Positions 61,733 through 64,000 of a stretch of 64,000 nucleotides of DNA are shown in pieces. The stretch's first letter is position 1; every line of letters starts with the position of its first letter. The stretch is from Casuarius casuarius (lineage: Eukaryota > Chordata > Aves > Casuariiformes > Casuariidae), in the NCBI GenBank assembly GCA_003342895.1, contig PTFA01000195.1, positions 310,001 to 374,000 on the forward strand, in the 5' to 3' direction. Position numbers and translations under genes: made by a program. The notes under the pieces are model-generated. The model searched no databases, was not told the origin of the DNA, and worked only from the letters and a program-made list of their open reading frames with translations.

Positions 61733-61821
61733 GGGTTAGATTCTCAGTGAGTGCAAATAGTTCAAGCGCCATTACCATAGTGAGCGCTAAGATAGATTTA
61801 TATCAGTCTGTATCTGGACCA
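61733..61821. mobile_element. Degenerate palindromic MITE-like element, copy 2
   Basis: The 89-bp stretch starts GGGTTAGATTCTCAGTGAG and ends ATCAGTCTGTATCTGGACCA. Its halves are diverged reverse complements, and its length, ends and centre match the element at 41176-41263. It is non-coding. Each copy has drifted far, indicating old age. Confidence 0.55.
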
Positions 61822-62084
61822 ACTTGCTTTCCTTTGGCAGTGACTATAGTTAACACTCTTTGCCAAATTCATGTTTTTGTTTTTCTCCCCTCTTTTGTTT
61901 GTTCTTATATTACAATGAATTCAGAAGAGAAGAGAGGATCAATCTTAAACTTAAAAAAACAGAAGAACATCATACAGTGGATTCTGTGCTGATGTCTTTT
62001 ATGTCTTACTGAAAAAAAATCCTTTTTGAGACACTTCTTGTGTTATCATTCTCTCTCCTTTCTTTTCTTTTTGTTTTGAATACC
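61822..62084. other. Non-coding DNA, no feature seen
   Basis: A small lysine-rich frame (61747-61992) overlaps the palindromic element and is not supported as a gene. Confidence 0.5.
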
Positions 62085-62430
62085 AGCCCAAGCCAATGAT
62101 AACACTTTGCTTCCAGGGGCCAGAAGGGTTAATTTCCTCCCACTCCACCCTGATCTCTCTTGAAGCTGGAGTTACACTCATCAAGGATCTAGCATGGGGA
62201 GGGATGGATTTCTTAAGACAGCCTGAGGGCTCCAACAGCAGCCTTCGCTTTCAATCAATGTCGAGAGGCACGAGTGGAAATTCATTCAGCAAACAGTTGG
62301 AGGTCTTCGCCTGTCCATACAGCCGCCTGGCACACAATCCCAAGCAAAAACTGGTGGCGTCTCAGCTGGAGATCTGACATTTTGCCGAACCACCGTTTGC
62401 TTGAGAACTGATAATTAAACACTCCTTCTC
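62085..62430. promoter_or_regulatory. Candidate conserved non-coding element
   Basis: This stretch is less AT-rich than its surroundings, has many retained CpGs (near 62247, 62262, 62271, 62309, 62323, 62357, 62384 and 62391) and balanced, non-repetitive sequence. It closes with GATAATTAAAC (homeodomain type). A 93-codon plus-strand frame (62096-62377) crosses it but shows no family features. It could be a conserved element or an unrecognised exon. Confidence 0.35.
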
Positions 62431-64000
62431 CTTTAAAAAAATAATAAAAAGGTAGATAAAAAAATTAAGTCAACACTGCTAGTAACCTTGGAGGCTTCTT
62501 TTTGTCAAGGTCTCAGATACATGCCAAAATGTACTCTGTTCAGGATCGGTCCAGGCCATACAACTGCCTTTTCTTTTGCGTGAGTGTATTATTCTGACTG
62601 TTTTCATTTGACTTGCCTGTGGGATGCTGTGCTGTTCTGGCAGAGAGATCTGCACACTGGCAGAGTTCATGAACTCACGCTTGCAAGCTGATCTTTGCCC
62701 TACGTGTTTCTAAATATTTTCGTGTGTATGTAACATGACAGAATGTGACTTTGCATTGAAAAGCCAAAAAGACACAAAGAGGAAGAAACATCTTGTGTCC
62801 CCTCCTTTCTCTGCATCTCCCCCCCTCCCAGTTCTGTCAAGTTTTATTATGCTCAGAAGGCAACCAGGTAAGTCATATTATTTAACCAATATTGGAGGAA
62901 GGGAGAGGTTTTAATTAATTTTGTTACACATTAACAAAGTCCAGCTCATGACTAAGTGGAAGTCTATACAGTCTTTTGCAGACAGATGGGCGCTTACCCT
63001 CTCTGTCCTCTGAGCTTCCTGGATGAGGTGGAGATGCATTAACACAGCTTATTATCTGTTCTGCAGTGCTGCTTGAAGTGTAATGTCAGAGTAAAACATC
63101 CATGCGATCCATGTTGGCTTGGACTTGGTCAACTCACATTGAAGGCCCTGTTTTTTTCACTTCTGCACACTAAAAAAATTGTAAGCATATCTGGAGGTTT
63201 AATTTAAACCATCAGAGAAACAGCACCAGTGTCTTGTATGAGCAGATGATGTCATCTGGTATCATTCAGCTGTGGTCAGAAGTGGCGTGAACTCTGGTAT
63301 TAGTGCAGAGAAGGAATCAAGCCTGGGTACTAAGGACAGCTAATATATTCCATAGGCTCACGTAAGGGAAGGACTATGTCATGGTGAGAGCAGAGGACTA
63401 GAGAAGAGATTCTGCCCTGTGAATACACCTCTCATTTGTTTCATACTGGTCGTCCTTACCTAAAAGGGAGTTTGGTCCACTGATTCCAGTCTTGATTCTA
63501 CCACTAGTTTTTGTTTTGTTTTCTGAACTTGAGCCAGAAGAAAAGAATGGGATCAAAGGCCATATTTCCAGCAAGGTCACCTTGCAAGGATCAGGTCTCA
63601 TACCTGTACTCCATGGTCCTTACAGGTGACAGATGAGGGCTAGCTCAGTTTTCCTTTCTCATGATAAGATTTTATACAGTGCATATGCAGCTGAATACCA
63701 GATTGCAAAGAGGAATTGCACTGATATTACTGAGAGATGTAAATAAAAGCATGGACAACTCAAAATTTCTTGGGATTGAACAGATCTGCTGGCCTTAAAG
63801 TTTTGATAGAAGGAATTTGAAGGTGTATGCTCTGCCTCTCCCCAGCTATTCAAGAAAATTTTCATATGTAAATCGGCACTGAACTGCAATTTCTGTTTTT
63901 ATTCCTTTAGAGTCATGATCTCTGTATCTCTTTTCTAATACTCCTCTGTGCTTCAGTGTATTTTGTTGCCTGTAGAGCTCTCTACAGAGCTCCAAGAGCT
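62431..64000. other. Non-coding DNA, no gene supported
   Basis: A C-rich/pyrimidine stretch lies near 62800-62830. A weak tRNA-head-like word near 63380-63400 was not pursued. No gene or clear repeat is recognised up to the window end. Confidence 0.5.

Noticed and set aside
63375..63410. tRNA-head-like word ('gtgagagcagaggactag')
   Set aside because: Too short and without a B-box-like partner at the expected distance.
1..64000. CRISPR arrays, prokaryotic operons, insertion sequences, phage or plasmid genes
   Set aside because: No direct-repeat/spacer arrays, ribosome-binding-site-led gene strings or bacterial transposases; the repeats are of vertebrate type.
1..64000. Endogenous retrovirus or LTR elements
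   Set aside because: No paired LTRs, primer-binding sites or retroviral protein motifs were recognised.
1..64000. tRNA, rRNA or snRNA genes
   Set aside because: No cloverleaf with intact A and B boxes and no rRNA or snRNA signature words; only decayed tRNA-derived SINE heads.

Overview
The window looks like vertebrate nuclear DNA from a bird, or less likely another sauropsid. The main reason is the interspersed repeats: a recognisable CR1 LINE 3' end at about 16627-17084, several much older CR1 pieces, and old MIR-like SINE relics. Repeat density is low, the background is AT-rich, and there are no mammalian Alu, L1 or B1-type elements. Nothing suggests bacteria, phage, plasmid or CRISPR. All open reading frames are short and none belongs to a protein family I recognise. 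I therefore read the window as intergenic, or as the inside of a very large intron. No gene function can be assigned from the sequence alone.

Layout. 1-15400 is AT-rich non-coding DNA with a few short repeats, SINE/CR1 relics and two candidate conserved non-coding elements (about 7440-7725 and 9600-9860). 15430-16380 is the one strongly different stretch, a GC- and CpG-rich island. It is followed at once by a TATA box (16425-16432) and a possible short first exon ending at a splice-donor-like site (16589/16590), then by the young CR1 tail. 17100-45000 is mostly featureless AT-rich sequence with one old CR1 piece (about 30935-31345), simple repeats, a 20-bp perfect palindrome (35245-35264) and a degenerate 88-bp palindromic MITE-like element (41176-41263).

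45160-49510 is the most repeat-rich part. It holds two plus-strand CR1 fragments and a 1.6-kb minus-strand CR1 carrying reverse-transcriptase-region and 3' UTR sequence, with a plus and the minus copy facing tail to tail. 50080-50490, 53460-53760, 55250-55790 and 62085-62430 read like conserved enhancer-type DNA (inference only). Three well-paired hairpins lie between 47.4 and 52.3 kb. The strongest has 43-nt arms (52167-52274), and its mismatches mostly become G-U wobbles if the minus strand is transcribed. 56230-56460 is a long pure-pyrimidine microsatellite with one undetermined base, and 61733-61821 is a second copy of the palindromic element seen at 41176.

No set of genes acting together can be described. 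What the window supports is a regulatory and repeat landscape: one candidate promoter, several candidate enhancers, and transposon fossils of several ages. Family names for repeats come from recognising characteristic sequence by eye, without database comparison.
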